Positions 7,439 through 16,703 of a stretch of 48,102 nucleotides of DNA are shown here, piece after piece. Under the pieces are notes generated by a model. That model was not told the DNA's origin. It searched no databases and saw nothing but the letters and a program-made list of their open reading frames with translations. Where the stretch lies: contig NZ_JANXTI010000055.1 in the NCBI RefSeq assembly GCF_025352425.1, positions 1 through 48,102 of the forward strand. The letters are read 5' to 3'. Made by a program: the position numbers and the translations under genes. The DNA is from Flavobacterium sp. Its GTDB lineage: Bacteria; Bacteroidota; Bacteroidia; Flavobacteriales; Flavobacteriaceae. Each line of letters begins with the position of its first letter. Positions within the stretch are counted from its first letter, which is position 1.

Positions 7439-9536
7439 TGAAATTCTCTTTATCTAAATACTTGTTTATCATTTCAAATAAATTCTCTCTACTTAAAGGT
7501 TTTGTGAGGTATCCGTTAAATCCGGCTTCTTCAATCTTTATCTTATCTTCCGATGATGAATAAGCTGTCTGTGCAATTATTGGGAGATTCGGACGTATCG
7601 GCCTGATTTGTTCCATCGCTTCAAAACCTGTCATAATTGGCATCTTTATATCCATCAGAACCAAATCGATGCTTGGATCATTGAGGCAGATATCCACCGC
7701 TTCCTGACCATTTATGGCTCTTATGATTTTGTAGTTTTTATTCTGCATCATTTTTTGAAACAAAAGGAAGTTGATATTGTCATCCTCCGCAATCAATATG
7801 GTTTCTCCTTCTGATTTTTGAATTTCAACATCATTGACCTGTTTTACCGTAATATGATCCACTCTTGAATAGGTCAGCGGAATTGAAAAATAAAACGTAG
7901 AACCTTCACCCACTGTAGACTCCAGGTTGATTGTTCCGCCAAGCAAGTCGACGTACGCTTTTGAAATGGCCAATCCTAAGCCTAAGCCACCAACCTTAAT
8001 CGAAATATCACTATCTACACGCTTAAACCTATCGAAGATATTCTTGTGATTGTCTTCATCAATACCTAACCCTGTATCCTTTACAGTAAAATTGATTAAC
8101 TCCTTTTCCTCATCTATATCAAAACCAAAGGTAACCGAGCCGCGCTCCGTAAATTTAAGTGCATTGGTCAGCAGATTGATGATAACCTGTTTTAGTTTTA
8201 TATCGTCAGTAATAATATTGAACTGGGCAGGGATTTCAGGTTTGATTAGTATAAAATCAATGTCATTATTCTTAATCGTAATTTTTACAGTTTCATACAA
8301 TTCATTAATACATGATTCCAAATTAACAATAGTTAAGTTCGGCGTTAACTGATTCGAATCAATCTTTGACATTTCAATCAAATCATCGATAATACCAACG
8401 AGGTTTTTTCCGCTTTTTTCAATAACATTCAAATATTCCCGTTTTTCGCTTTCGCTGATATCTGTATTAAGCAGCAATTCTGTAAAGCCATTAATCGCAT
8501 TCATCGGGGTTCGTATCTCATGCGACAAATTGGCTAAAAACGAAGATTTCAACCGGTCTCCTTCTTCCGCTTTTATCTTTGCCTTAATCAACTCAAGTTT
8601 TTGGTTGCTGTTTTCTTCGGACAGATTTCCTATGTAACTAAACTCCCCTGTCGTTTTCTTCAGTTCCTTGATAGCCCTTCTGTTTCCTGATTCTAAAGCT
8701 CTTCTAACTAAATCCAAAGGATAATAAACCAACTTTCGCGTGTAGATTAAATTAACTATAAGATTGAGGATAAAAAATACAATAATAACATACAATATTC
8801 TTATGGCATTTTCAAAATACACTTCAAAACTCCGTTTGAATAAAAGCTTTCCGACAAATTGATTTCCTGAATCCTTTAACACATACAAAGCGGATATTTT
8901 ATGTTTTCCCGTCGCTAAAGTAGCTTCAGTGTCGGTAAACAGTATCGAAGAATTTGTCAGTTTCTCTAAGTTCTTAATGTAATTTGAGTCCATCAAACGA
9001 ACAACAAAGAAATAACCCGACGTCATCGACTTGTTTTTTAACGGATCGTTAGAAGGATGAATAGCGGCGCCCGTAACTTCCACAATTCCTTCGGGAATTT
9101 TGAGATAAAATTTACTTATACCAACTTTATTAAGCAATGTCATCTCTGTTTTCGGAATAAAATCAATGGACTTAATTTTTGGCGTTGGCGTCCTGATAAT
9201 AAAATTCATGTTGGCATCGTAAACACCCAGATAATCGGCTTCATAAATTTCCAGTTCGTTACCTATGGTTTCGTTATACCAGTGGGCATCGGGTTTGTTT
9301 ATGAATTTTACAAACTCATCCCAGTTGGTATCATTTTTAATTGCAACAAGTATGGGTTTGGAATTTACTTCAAGTAATTTTGTAACCTCGTTATTAAACT
9401 GCTCTACAGTAGTAGTGTAGAGTTGTTTTTCTGCCTTTTTGGTATAATAAAACAACGCAGAATAAAGCAGTATGAAAAATATACTCGAAGAAAATATCAA
9501 CCATAGTATTTTTGGAAATGTTTTTTTAACCGTCAT
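7428..9536 (-). CDS. Hybrid sensor histidine kinase with CHASE4-like sensor and receiver
   Basis: This is a 702-residue inner-membrane protein. One membrane segment (about 10-30) and a second (about 243-265) bracket an extracytoplasmic domain of about 210 residues. The domain contains NDTNWDEFVKF and YLGVYDANMNFI, which resemble CHASE4. Next comes a HisKA domain with phospho-acceptor H339 in NLSHEIRTP. The HATPase domain has N box NLLTNALKF, DTGLGI, and GLGLGL. The C-terminal receiver has IAEDDN, D629 in LMDIKMP and LTKP. It is complete. It overlaps the barrel gene downstream. No DNA-binding regulator is next to it, so phosphotransfer probably goes to a receiver elsewhere. Confidence 0.93.
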   Translation of the reverse strand: MTVKKTFPKILWLIFSSSIFFILLYSALFYYTKKAEKQLYTTTVEQFNNEVTKLLEVNSKPILVAIKNDTNWDEFVKFINKPDAHWYNETIGNELEIYEADYLGVYDANMNFIIRTPTPKIKSIDFIPKTEMTLLNKVGISKFYLKIPEGIVEVTGAAIHPSNDPLKNKSMTSGYFFVVRLMDSNYIKNLEKLTNSSILFTDTEATLATGKHKISALYVLKDSGNQFVGKLLFKRSFEVYFENAIRILYVIIVFFILNLIVNLIYTRKLVYYPLDLVRRALESGNRRAIKELKKTTGEFSYIGNLSEENSNQKLELIKAKIKAEEGDRLKSSFLANLSHEIRTPMNAINGFTELLLNTDISESEKREYLNVIEKSGKNLVGIIDDLIEMSKIDSNQLTPNLTIVNLESCINELYETVKITIKNNDIDFILIKPEIPAQFNIITDDIKLKQVIINLLTNALKFTERGSVTFGFDIDEEKELINFTVKDTGLGIDEDNHKNIFDRFKRVDSDISIKVGGLGLGLAISKAYVDLLGGTINLESTVGEGSTFYFSIPLTYSRVDHITVKQVNDVEIQKSEGETILIAEDDNINFLLFQKMMQNKNYKIIRAINGQEAVDICLNDPSIDLVLMDIKMPIMTGFEAMEQIRPIRPNLPIIAQTAYSSSEDKIKIEEAGFNGYLTKPLSRENLFEMINKYLDKENFNEN

Positions 9537-9640
9537 AATTATTCAACAAATTATCTTTTGTTTAGCGGCTAAAAATAAGGTAAAAAAAACAGAAATATTT
9601 CTGCGCTGTACAAAAACAATAAACAAGTTATCAAGAAAGT

Positions 9641-11851
9641 TTAAAGCGCTAACAAACCGAATTCTTTCAGCGTATTAATTGGCTTGGAATACCAAAACAA
9701 CTCAAAATCTTCAAACTGGTTTTCAAAACTGGTTTTGAGTTGTGAAAAAGTGGCTACTTTCTCATTGTAAACCGAAAGTAAACCCAACGCATTTACAAAC
9801 CAATCTGCTTTGTCTTTTTCTATTGAAAGTTCAACCGTTTCCCTTTTGTAGTGAAAGGTTAACTTCATCATTTTCCATGAATTGCCTTTTTTTGATTTTG
9901 TAAATGTTTCCGTAAGTGGCATTCCTCCTATCCAGATGATTTTTGCTGAAGGTTTTGTACCAAAATTATCCTGGCTTTCAAGGCAGGAAACAATATAGTC
10001 GGAAGGAATTGTAGTATGCGGTATCTTAAAATCAAACCATTCCTGTAGCTCATATTCAAAACAGATGCCGTGCATAAAATTGAACAGCGATTTCTTTAAT
10101 CCAAAACTGAATTTATCGTGATTAATTCCGGTTTTGTCCGAGAACTGAATGTCATTGTTGGCAAAAGTTATTGGATTAATTTCGGGAATGACACCAAACT
10201 TCTCCGGAAACATTCCAACCGGACTGTGCGCGGTCATAGCAAACTGATGCCAAAAGCCTGACTGCAGGATTCCAAGTTCAAACATCTGGCGCACCATTTC
10301 TAAACTGTCAACCGTTTCCTGAACCGTTTGTGTTGGATAGCCATACATCAGGTACGCGTGAACCATGATTCCTGCTTCGGTGAAATTTCGCGTTACTTGC
10401 GCTACTTGTTCAACAGTAACGCCTTTTTGGATGAGTGCCAATAACCTATCGGAAGCAACTTCAAGTCCACCGGAAATGGCAATGCAGCCCGAAGCCTTCA
10501 GCAACAAACACAAATCCGCCGTAAAACTTTTCTCAAAACGAATATTTGTCCACCACGAAACCGTCAGTTTCCTCCGAAGGATTTCCAAAGCTACTTCCCG
10601 CATCAATGCCGGTGGTGCCGCTTCATCCACAAAATGAAAACCAGTTTCGCCCGTTTGGGCAATGATGGTTTCCATACGGTCGACCAAAGTTTTAGCGGCT
10701 ATGGGCTCGTAAAGTTTTATATAATCAAGCGAGATATCACAAAAGGTACATTTCCCCCAATAGCAGCCATGCGCCATCGTCAGTTTGTTCCAACGCCCAT
10801 CGCTCCACAAACTATGCATTGGGTTAGCGATTTCAATAACGGAAATGTATTTATCCAAAAGCAAATCGGAGTAATCCGGTGTGCCGACTTCGCTTTGTTT
10901 ATAATCGGGTTTAGTCGTGTTGTTTTTATAAACTACTTCGTTGTTTTCGAGGAGAAATGTTCTCTTATAAAGAGATTCTTCATTGCGTTCAGAATGACAA
11001 ATAGAATGGTAAAGTAATTCCACAGGCAATTCGCCATCATCCAATGTTATAAAATCAAAGAATTCAAAAACCCGTTTGTCATTTAGGTTGCGAAGTTCCG
11101 TATTTGGAAAACCGCCGCCCATGGCTGTTTTTATTTCAGGGAAATGCTTTTTAATGAATTGCGCACAGCGAAAAGCTGAATACAAATTACCCGGAAACGG
11201 CACCGAAATCAGTACCAGTTTAGGCTTAACCTGCTTTAGTCTTTCTTCTAAAATAGGCAACGTCAGCGTATCAATATAGGTCAGTTCGGTTAGCAGTTGG
11301 CTGTAAAGCTCATCAAACGAGTTGGCACTTCTGCCCAATCGTTCGGCATAACGGCTAAAGCCAAAGTTTTCGTCAACCACTTCTTTGATAAAATCGGATA
11401 AATCTTCGAGATAAAGTGTGGCCAAATGTTTGGCTTTGTCCTGCATTCCCATTGAGCCAAATGCCCATTCCATATCGTCAAGCTGTGCAAAACGGGAAGC
11501 TTCCGGAAGAAAGTTTCCGGCACATATTTGACGGGCTAAGGTTGAATTCTTGCCCTGAAGAAATGTGATGACGGCGTCAATGGTGTTTATGTATTCCTGC
11601 CGTAACGAATAAATCCGTTGAAGGTTATCAGTTGTAGGTTGTAGGTTTTCGGTTATCTGTTGTCGGTTGTCAGTGGAGAAAATGCTGGCAAGGCCTTCTT
11701 TAGAAAAGAGTGCCAAAATAACTTCGATCCCTAAATCCATTTGAAAAGAACCTATGCCTTTAGTGTTCAGGAAACCTTTTAAATAGCCCGTTGCGGGATA
11801 CGGCGTGTTAAGCTGAGTAAAGGGTGGCGTGACTAACAGAAGGTCTTTCAT
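9641..11851 (-). CDS. B12-binding-domain radical SAM protein
   Basis: This 736-residue protein starts KDLLLVTPPFTQLNTPYPATGYL, the usual beginning of cobalamin-binding radical SAM proteins. A Rossmann-like B12 region includes PKLVLISVPFPGN and AMGGGFPN. The radical SAM core follows, with cysteines at C363, C368 and C371 in GCYWGKCTFC. The spacing is C-x4-C-x2-C, not the common C-x3-C-x2-C. Later motifs include ISGGLEVASDRLL and HAYLMYGYPTQT. The substrate is unknown; relatives do methylations and rearrangements. Two stretches appear to be inserted dispersed repeats translated in frame (about residues 60-76 and 284-294). The gene stands alone, 104 bp upstream of the hybrid kinase gene. Confidence 0.85.
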   Translation of the reverse strand: MKDLLLVTPPFTQLNTPYPATGYLKGFLNTKGIGSFQMDLGIEVILALFSKEGLASIFSTDNRQQITENLQPTTDNLQRIYSLRQEYINTIDAVITFLQGKNSTLARQICAGNFLPEASRFAQLDDMEWAFGSMGMQDKAKHLATLYLEDLSDFIKEVVDENFGFSRYAERLGRSANSFDELYSQLLTELTYIDTLTLPILEERLKQVKPKLVLISVPFPGNLYSAFRCAQFIKKHFPEIKTAMGGGFPNTELRNLNDKRVFEFFDFITLDDGELPVELLYHSICHSERNEESLYKRTFLLENNEVVYKNNTTKPDYKQSEVGTPDYSDLLLDKYISVIEIANPMHSLWSDGRWNKLTMAHGCYWGKCTFCDISLDYIKLYEPIAAKTLVDRMETIIAQTGETGFHFVDEAAPPALMREVALEILRRKLTVSWWTNIRFEKSFTADLCLLLKASGCIAISGGLEVASDRLLALIQKGVTVEQVAQVTRNFTEAGIMVHAYLMYGYPTQTVQETVDSLEMVRQMFELGILQSGFWHQFAMTAHSPVGMFPEKFGVIPEINPITFANNDIQFSDKTGINHDKFSFGLKKSLFNFMHGICFEYELQEWFDFKIPHTTIPSDYIVSCLESQDNFGTKPSAKIIWIGGMPLTETFTKSKKGNSWKMMKLTFHYKRETVELSIEKDKADWFVNALGLLSVYNEKVATFSQLKTSFENQFEDFELFWYSKPINTLKEFGLLAL
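10971..11000. repeat. Short dispersed repeat inside the radical SAM gene
   Basis: The minus strand reads GTCATTCTGAACGCAATGAA followed by GAATCT and is translated as CHSERNEES. I recognise this as a type of sequence that recurs in Bacteroidota genomes, mostly between genes. Here it is in frame within the coding region, between the B12 and radical SAM parts. No second copy was found in this window. Confidence 0.5.
11623..11674. repeat. GGTT(G/T)TCGGTT-type repeat inside the radical SAM gene
   Basis: About 52 bp of imperfect units such as TTGTAGGTT, TTTTCGGTT and TGTCGGTTGTCAGT occur here. They are translated on the minus strand as TDNRQQITENLQPTTDNL. The same family makes up the whole gap between queD and idi at 43420-43456, so it behaves as a dispersed element that was inserted in frame here. 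Confidence 0.7.
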
Positions 11852-12153
11852 TGTGGGGAAAATTACGCGGGTAAAGATAAAGTTTTGATATTTAAAACGG
11901 TGAAGTGTTGTTGATATGTTTTGCGGTAACTATCTAAACCTTTTACGAAAATAATTATATTTCAAAGGTAATACGTGAAAATAAGCGTCAATTTCATGAA
12001 AAATATAGGGGTCATATTAATTTTATCAATTTTAATTGTCTTTTCATCTAAACAGGCTGATGCAAATGCTGAAGTCCGTGCAGCAACTGATTAAGTAACA
12101 GTTCCCTCTATTTTCATTTGTATATAAATTGACAGATTCTTTATGTTAAATGT
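11852..12153. other. Mostly non-coding stretch before the adhesin pseudogene
   Basis: This AT-rich stretch holds the upstream region of the radical SAM gene and one short possible peptide gene (11996-12094). No terminator hairpin, RNA gene or clear minus-strand promoter is seen. Confidence 0.5.
11996..12094 (+). CDS. Possible 32-residue secreted peptide or gene remnant
   Basis: An ATG opens a frame of 32 codons starting MKNIGVILILSILIVFSS and ending in AEVRAATD. It has a charged start, a strong hydrophobic core and an ADA cleavage site, so it looks like a complete signal peptide followed by about nine residues. This may be a genuine micropeptide, or the surviving 5' end of a secreted protein whose remainder was lost. 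Only a TATATTTC (one mismatch to the -7 consensus) lies upstream. There is no independent support. Confidence 0.35.
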   Translation: MKNIGVILILSILIVFSSKQADANAEVRAATD

Positions 12154-12187
12154 TTTGGTGTTAAATAAAAGAACTTTCTTATATTTG
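12154..12187 (+). promoter_or_regulatory. Promoter of the broken adhesin gene
   Basis: TTTG at 12154-12157 and TATATTTG at 12180-12187 are separated by 22 bp, at the long end of the accepted range. The -7 element lies 23 bp before the GTG at 12211. The promoter looks intact although the gene is not. Confidence 0.6.
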
Positions 12188-12340
12188 GCAACTATTTCAA
12201 TTTCAAATCTGTGAAATCATTTTTATATCTCTTTCTTCTACTTGCATTTACAGGCACCTTTGGACAAAACGCTTCTAAAAGTAAGGCTGCCGTTCCTTTT
12301 TATAATAAAACCAAGATTGAAGACAGTAACGGACATTTGA

Positions 12341-14257
12341 TTTACCGATCCCATTAAAAGAAAAGCTTTTTTTGAAAAAAGACAAAAGGCAATTGATTTA
12401 CAAAACAAAAGAAGTGTTGTATCACTTGCAACGCTTCCTGCGGTGCCCTTGTGTTCTAATGGTGGTTTTGAGGAATTCGAGGCTATAGCAGGAGGAAATG
12501 TATTAAAGAATTTTGAATATACATCCGGCGATCCTATCAACCCCATGCAATGCAGACCTATTGAGAGTGGTGCAGACGAAAGAATTACACAATACAATCC
12601 TGCGAATACTGACCTCATGGCTTCCAGCGTTCCGTCAAACTTTATTGATGAATTCATTGGAAACATTAATGCTTTTGATCAATATACCTTAAAGATAAAC
12701 TTTAAAGAATCGCCCATTAGCTTGGGTTTGGTACAGGCGAAACGTTTTAAAACGGATAATGAAACCCAATTAAAATTCAATTACAAGGCCGTGCTTCAAA
12801 GTATTACCGAAAGCGACCATGATAATGAGCAACCTTTTTTTAAAGTACGGGTAATCAATAACGCGGGTGGTATTGTGGATGAGTTTTGTTTGATTGGAGA
12901 TCCAACCAATTGCATTTTTACCCAGGCTTCTACGGTAGAAGGAGGCAGCATTATATTGTATACGCCCAACTGGCAATCGGGGGTTTTGGATATTTCAAGC
13001 ATTCCCAACAACCAGGATTTTACTGTTGAGTTTATGGCTTCGCGATGTGGACTCAGCGGACATTTTGGATATGCTTATGTTGATGACATTTGCCTGCTTC
13101 ATTCCAACGAAAGCCTGCAGGGAAGCATTGAACTTGATCCGTTGAACAAGGTATGTCCGACCCTTCCTCTATCTGTTTGTGGTAAATTTACCGTTCCGAC
13201 TTCTGGTAGCGTTAATGCCAGCGTAACATCTATTGTGCTGAATGTAAGAGATGCGAATAGTACAGTGGTATATACGTCGCAAACACCTGTTACACTTGAT
13301 TTAGTCACGAAGCGATTTTGTTTTTCTCTGGCAGCAGCAAACTTACCCGACTTAGTTGCCGGGACGTACAATGTTAGCGCTACGATAAATTTTGGAACAC
13401 TTCAGACGAATTGTTCAGGGACAAATTTCACCTCGGCTACTGACGATGATGCCAATCCTGGTTGGGATATCTGGTTCCTGAATTGCACCAACTGTAACGT
13501 GAACGTTCAAACTGCAAGCCTCCTACTTTGTGATGCCAATCATGACGGCAGGGAGTTTTTTAACTTAACTAATGCCAATACCTTAATTACAACGCCACAG
13601 GCGGGGTTGACCTTTAGTTATTTTAACTCATTAGCCAGTGCCACTGCGAATACCAATCCAATAACCACTTTTGCTAATTATGACAGCACGTCGGCAACAA
13701 TATTTGTTCGTGTAACGTTGAGTCCGACCTGTTATAAGATCATCCCGATTCAGCTTGTGGTTAAGAATCCGTTTGTTCACATTACCGGTATACTGAATGT
13801 TTGTAGTGGAAGCACCGTATTGACTGCCACGCCAGGCTCGAGTTATTTGTGGGGCGGCACGTTGGAAACTACGCAAAGCATAACGGTTACTTCAGTAGGA
13901 ACCTATAATGTAACGGTCACCGACAGTAATGGGTGTGCTGCAGCTGGTTCGGTTAGCATACTAAGTAATATGGTTGCGCCTTTGCCTTCCATTGTGCTTG
14001 CACAGCCGACTTGCTTTACGGATACAGGAGCTATCCATGTAACCTCGACGGCCTCTGAATATAGCTATGATAACGGAGTTACCTGGGGTACAAATTCAAC
14101 GATAAGCAATCTTCCTTATGGTAATTATCAGGTTCAGATTAGGACATTGTCGGGATGTACCTCTTATAGTTCCAGTGTTAATATAATTCCGTATCTGTCA
14201 CCTTTCCTTCTTTCGTTTCTGTTGATCCTACCGTTTGTGGTGGATTGGGCAGCATAA
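12341..14257 (+). pseudogene. Middle segment of the broken adhesin
   Basis: This frame encodes the mature N-terminal body. It begins with a Lys-rich stretch and then LPAVPLCSNGGFEEF, a common start for Flavobacterial T9SS proteins. A lectin- or MAM-like region follows (about 12500-13100, ending AYVDDICLLHSN). A Thr/Ser-rich region comes next, including LLLCDANHDGREFFNLTNAN, typical of Flavobacterial SprB-like adhesins. The first SprB-type repeat ends it (STASEYSYDNGVTWGTNST). The earliest in-frame start is a GTG at 12443, but the N-terminus belongs with the upstream signal peptide. The last 20 or so residues before the stop are out of frame. Confidence 0.75.
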
Positions 14258-15465
14258 CTATCACGTCTACGGCGATAGAATACAGTTTTGATGACGGAGT
14301 TACCTGGACGACCAATAATGTTGCTTCGGGACTGCCATCAGGAACTTACCTGATTCGAACAAAAGATGCTCAAGGATGTGTATCCAATTTCAATAGTGTT
14401 TCATTAACTAGTGAATTTTTGTCTGAACCATTATACATTAAGGACAATCCATTTTGCGGAACCCCGGGCAGCATCATAATTACGACTCCGGCCGCTGAAT
14501 ACAGTTTTGACGGAGGAACAACGTGGCAAACATCGAACACGCTGGTCAATTTGACCGATGGTAGTTATCTTATTAAAATAAAAGATACGCAGGGATGTAC
14601 TTCTCCGAATGTGTATGTTTACCTCACCAATTTAGAAGAAAGTTATCCTGAGTATGATTTAGTAGATGCAGGCTGTGGCACTTGCAATTTAAGCAATACC
14701 AATAATAAAGTTTATGTTAGGGTAACTTCAACAGACGGTTGCTATGAAGTGGCAGAACTTTCCTTTACCTTTCTTGATTCGCCAAGAATATATATGGATG
14801 ACAGCTATCCTTTATGTGAATTCAGAACTGCTTTAATTGAGGCTGGTCACGGTTATGATAGTTACCTTTGGTCAACGGGCCAAACGAATCATTCTATTAC
14901 CATTGGTGCAACAGGAAATTATTGGGTTATTGTGAGAGAAAATCATGGGACACTTGTATGCGATTCCAGAAAAGACTTCTCTATTTTCTTATCTAATCGG
15001 GCAACAATAACTTCTATAGAAACACTTGATTGGACTGCCAATGAAAATGTTATTGAGGTATTGGTATCGGGCTTAGGAATTTACGAATATTCCTTAGATG
15101 GCGTTGTTTATCAGGACAGCAGGAGATTTGAAAACCTTGTTCCTGGTATTTATCAGGTATTTGTTAGAGATAAAAACGGCTGCGGTATTGCAAACGGGGA
15201 AGCGCTCTTACTAAACTACCCTAAATTTTTCACTCCAAATGGCGACGGAATCAATGATACTTGGTACATTAAATTTTCACAATTTGAGGAGAAGTTTGAT
15301 GTTAAGATTTTTGATCGTCAGGGTAAACTACTTAAAGCGATGAAAAGTTCAGAATCCTGGGACGGTACTTATAACGGAAGAATGTTACCTTCAGACGATT
15401 ATTGGTTCTATGTTACACGCGAAGATGGCGAAATCCATAAAGGCCATTTTGCTATGCTAAGATAA
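14245..15465 (+). pseudogene. C-terminal segment of the broken adhesin with T9SS type B signal
   Basis: This frame encodes two further SprB repeats (TAIEYSFDDGVTWTTNN and PAAEYSFDGGTTWQTSN, each about 60-65 residues) and another related unit around YEYSLDGVVY. It ends with a gliding-motility-type C-terminal domain, FFTPNGDGINDTWYI to GHFAMLR, the T9SS type B sorting signal. The join GCGTCNLSNTNNKVYVRVTS looks like an internal deletion, because one repeat appears cut and joined to a different unit. Without the upstream signal peptide this part cannot be exported. Confidence 0.8.
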
Positions 15466-15727
15466 AATATTGATTATGTATTCACATGGTGTTTCCGATG
15501 GCAAATAAACAGTTTAAATTCTTATTATACATTTGTTTTAAATTTTTGCGAAACTAAATTTATAAGTAATTTTTGCTAAGTTATTAAGTGATAAAATTCC
15601 TCCTAAACCTATCACAAAGTTTCACTAACAATTAGTACACAAGTTTTTTTAATGTAAATTTGGTTCACTCTAAGTTAAATAAGTCCCGTAATTTATATAA
15701 GTTAGTTAGATTATTAATACCACGACT
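15466..15727. other. Non-coding gap upstream of receiver gene
   Basis: About 260 AT-rich bases. The only signal is TAAATTTG at 15655-15662, a good -7 match that would give a leader of about 60 nt for the receiver gene, but it lacks a clear TTG at the right distance. No terminator hairpin is visible after the adhesin pseudogene. Confidence 0.4.
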
Positions 15728-16162
15728 ATGAGAGAATATAAAATTATGTTCTTTACGGACGATGACCATGATGACTTATACTTACTGAAAGAAGTAGCTG
15801 AGTCTCTTGGCCACACTGCCCAAATATTCCACGATGGACACGAAATGCTTGCGGCGCTTAACACTGAGACAGAAAAGCCCGACCTTATTTTTCTGGATAT
15901 CAATATGCCAAAAATAGACGGATTCCAAGTATTGGAAAAAGTACGTTCCTATGAAGACGATTTAAATGCTATTCCTGTAATTATACACTCGGGGCATACC
16001 GACGATAAATATATTGAAAAGTGCCTGGAATTGGGGGCCAATTACTATATCCCAAAAGCTCATAGTTATAATCAGTTAAAATCCTCCATCAATTACGCCC
16101 TTAATACCAATTGGGCAGCTTTTAAAGCAGATCGGGAAAATTTCCTGCATAAGCATTCCTGA
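15728..16162 (+). CDS. Single-domain response regulator
   Basis: The 144-residue protein is a lone receiver of the Rcp1-like kind. It has acidic residues D11-D12-D13, phospho-acceptor D57 in FLDINMP, S88 in IIHSGH at the switch position, and K110 in YIPKAHS. The usual KP pair is changed to KA. A short C-terminal tail (NTNWAAFKADRENFLHKHS) follows the domain. There is no DNA-binding part and no adjacent kinase. It likely relays phosphate or binds a target protein. It is preceded by the decayed adhesin gene, with no functional tie apparent. Confidence 0.9.
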   Translation: MREYKIMFFTDDDHDDLYLLKEVAESLGHTAQIFHDGHEMLAALNTETEKPDLIFLDINMPKIDGFQVLEKVRSYEDDLNAIPVIIHSGHTDDKYIEKCLELGANYYIPKAHSYNQLKSSINYALNTNWAAFKADRENFLHKHS

Positions 16163-16231
16163 TATCACAATCTTAACCCAAAACACACTGTTTATGCTGT
16201 AATATGGTTTACCTTTAAAAAAAGTAAAAAT

Positions 16232-16609
16232 ATGTCAGATAAAAACAAAAAGTTGTTTGGTGTTTGGATGGATACACACAACGCAACCATCGTAGGAAAA
16301 GAAGATACCGAAAAAAAAGAATTTGTAATTCTGGGGCACGTCAAAAATGCGGGAGCAGATAATAATTCCAATGAGAAAACGTCAAACAATCAGGAGATTG
16401 GCTTAACACATAAGTTTTTCAAAGAAATTGTCAGTAAAATGCCGAATATTGATGAAATACATATCACAGGAACGGGACAAATACAGGAGCAATTTATGAA
16501 ATTTTTGTCTGAAACACCACAATACAAAAATGCAGTTTCAACCGAAAGTACTTCCAATAAAATGAGTGACGAAAACCTTGCCGCTTTTATAATGAATCAT
16601 TTTAATTAA
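16232..16609 (+). CDS. Conserved-looking small protein of unknown function
   Basis: The protein has 125 residues, is acidic and soluble, and has no signal peptide or membrane segment. It starts SDKNKKLFGVWMDTHNATIVG, has a flexible Asn/Glu-rich middle (NNSNEKTSNNQE), then GLTHKFFKEIV and ITGTGQIQEQFMKFL. The TGTGQIQEQF stretch recalls the eRF1/Dom34 domain-3 type fold seen in some bacterial proteins of unknown role, only a weak resemblance. The end is MSDENLAAFIMNHFN. It has its own terminator downstream (16632-16663), so it is probably a single-gene unit. Confidence 0.7.
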   Translation: MSDKNKKLFGVWMDTHNATIVGKEDTEKKEFVILGHVKNAGADNNSNEKTSNNQEIGLTHKFFKEIVSKMPNIDEIHITGTGQIQEQFMKFLSETPQYKNAVSTESTSNKMSDENLAAFIMNHFN

Positions 16610-16631
16610 AATTCGTTTTTATTAATTCAAG

Positions 16632-16663
16632 AAAACCGTAAACTATGTTTGCGGTTTTTTTTT
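16632..16663 (+). terminator. Terminator after the 125-residue protein gene
   Basis: A 12-bp stem (AAAACCGTAAAC with GTTTGCGGTTTT, one G-T pair) with a 3-nt loop is followed by a T run. It covers a TTG at 16662 that could otherwise be read as the start of the next gene. Confidence 0.85.
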
Positions 16664-16703
16664 GAAAAACTTTTATCTTTACCAAAACAAACACGACAAT
16701 AAA

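Larger units (their letters stand above)
12211..15465 (+). pseudogene. T9SS type B-sorted, SprB-repeat surface protein gene, two frameshifts
   Basis: Three consecutive open segments in frames 1, 2 and 1 together form one secreted surface protein of about 1080 residues. Segment one starts at GTG 12211 and gives signal peptide KSFLYLFLLLAFTGTFGQ and about 30 mature residues, then stops at 12355-12357. Segment two is open only after TGA 12338-12340 and continues as TDPIKRKAFFEKRQKAIDL, so the first shift lies within 12341-12354. Segment two stops at 14255-14257, while segment three is open after TAA 14179-14181 and reads VSVDPTVCGGLGSITITS, so the second shift lies within 14182-14254. The protein would be exported by Sec, then by the type IX system. 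Sequencing error is the alternative, but two errors in one gene with none evident in neighbours favours real decay. Confidence 0.85.

Noticed and set aside
9472..9678. 68-residue frame on the plus strand between the kinase and radical SAM genes
   Set aside because: It overlaps the start of the kinase and end of the radical SAM gene in antisense. Composition is random and there is no promoter.
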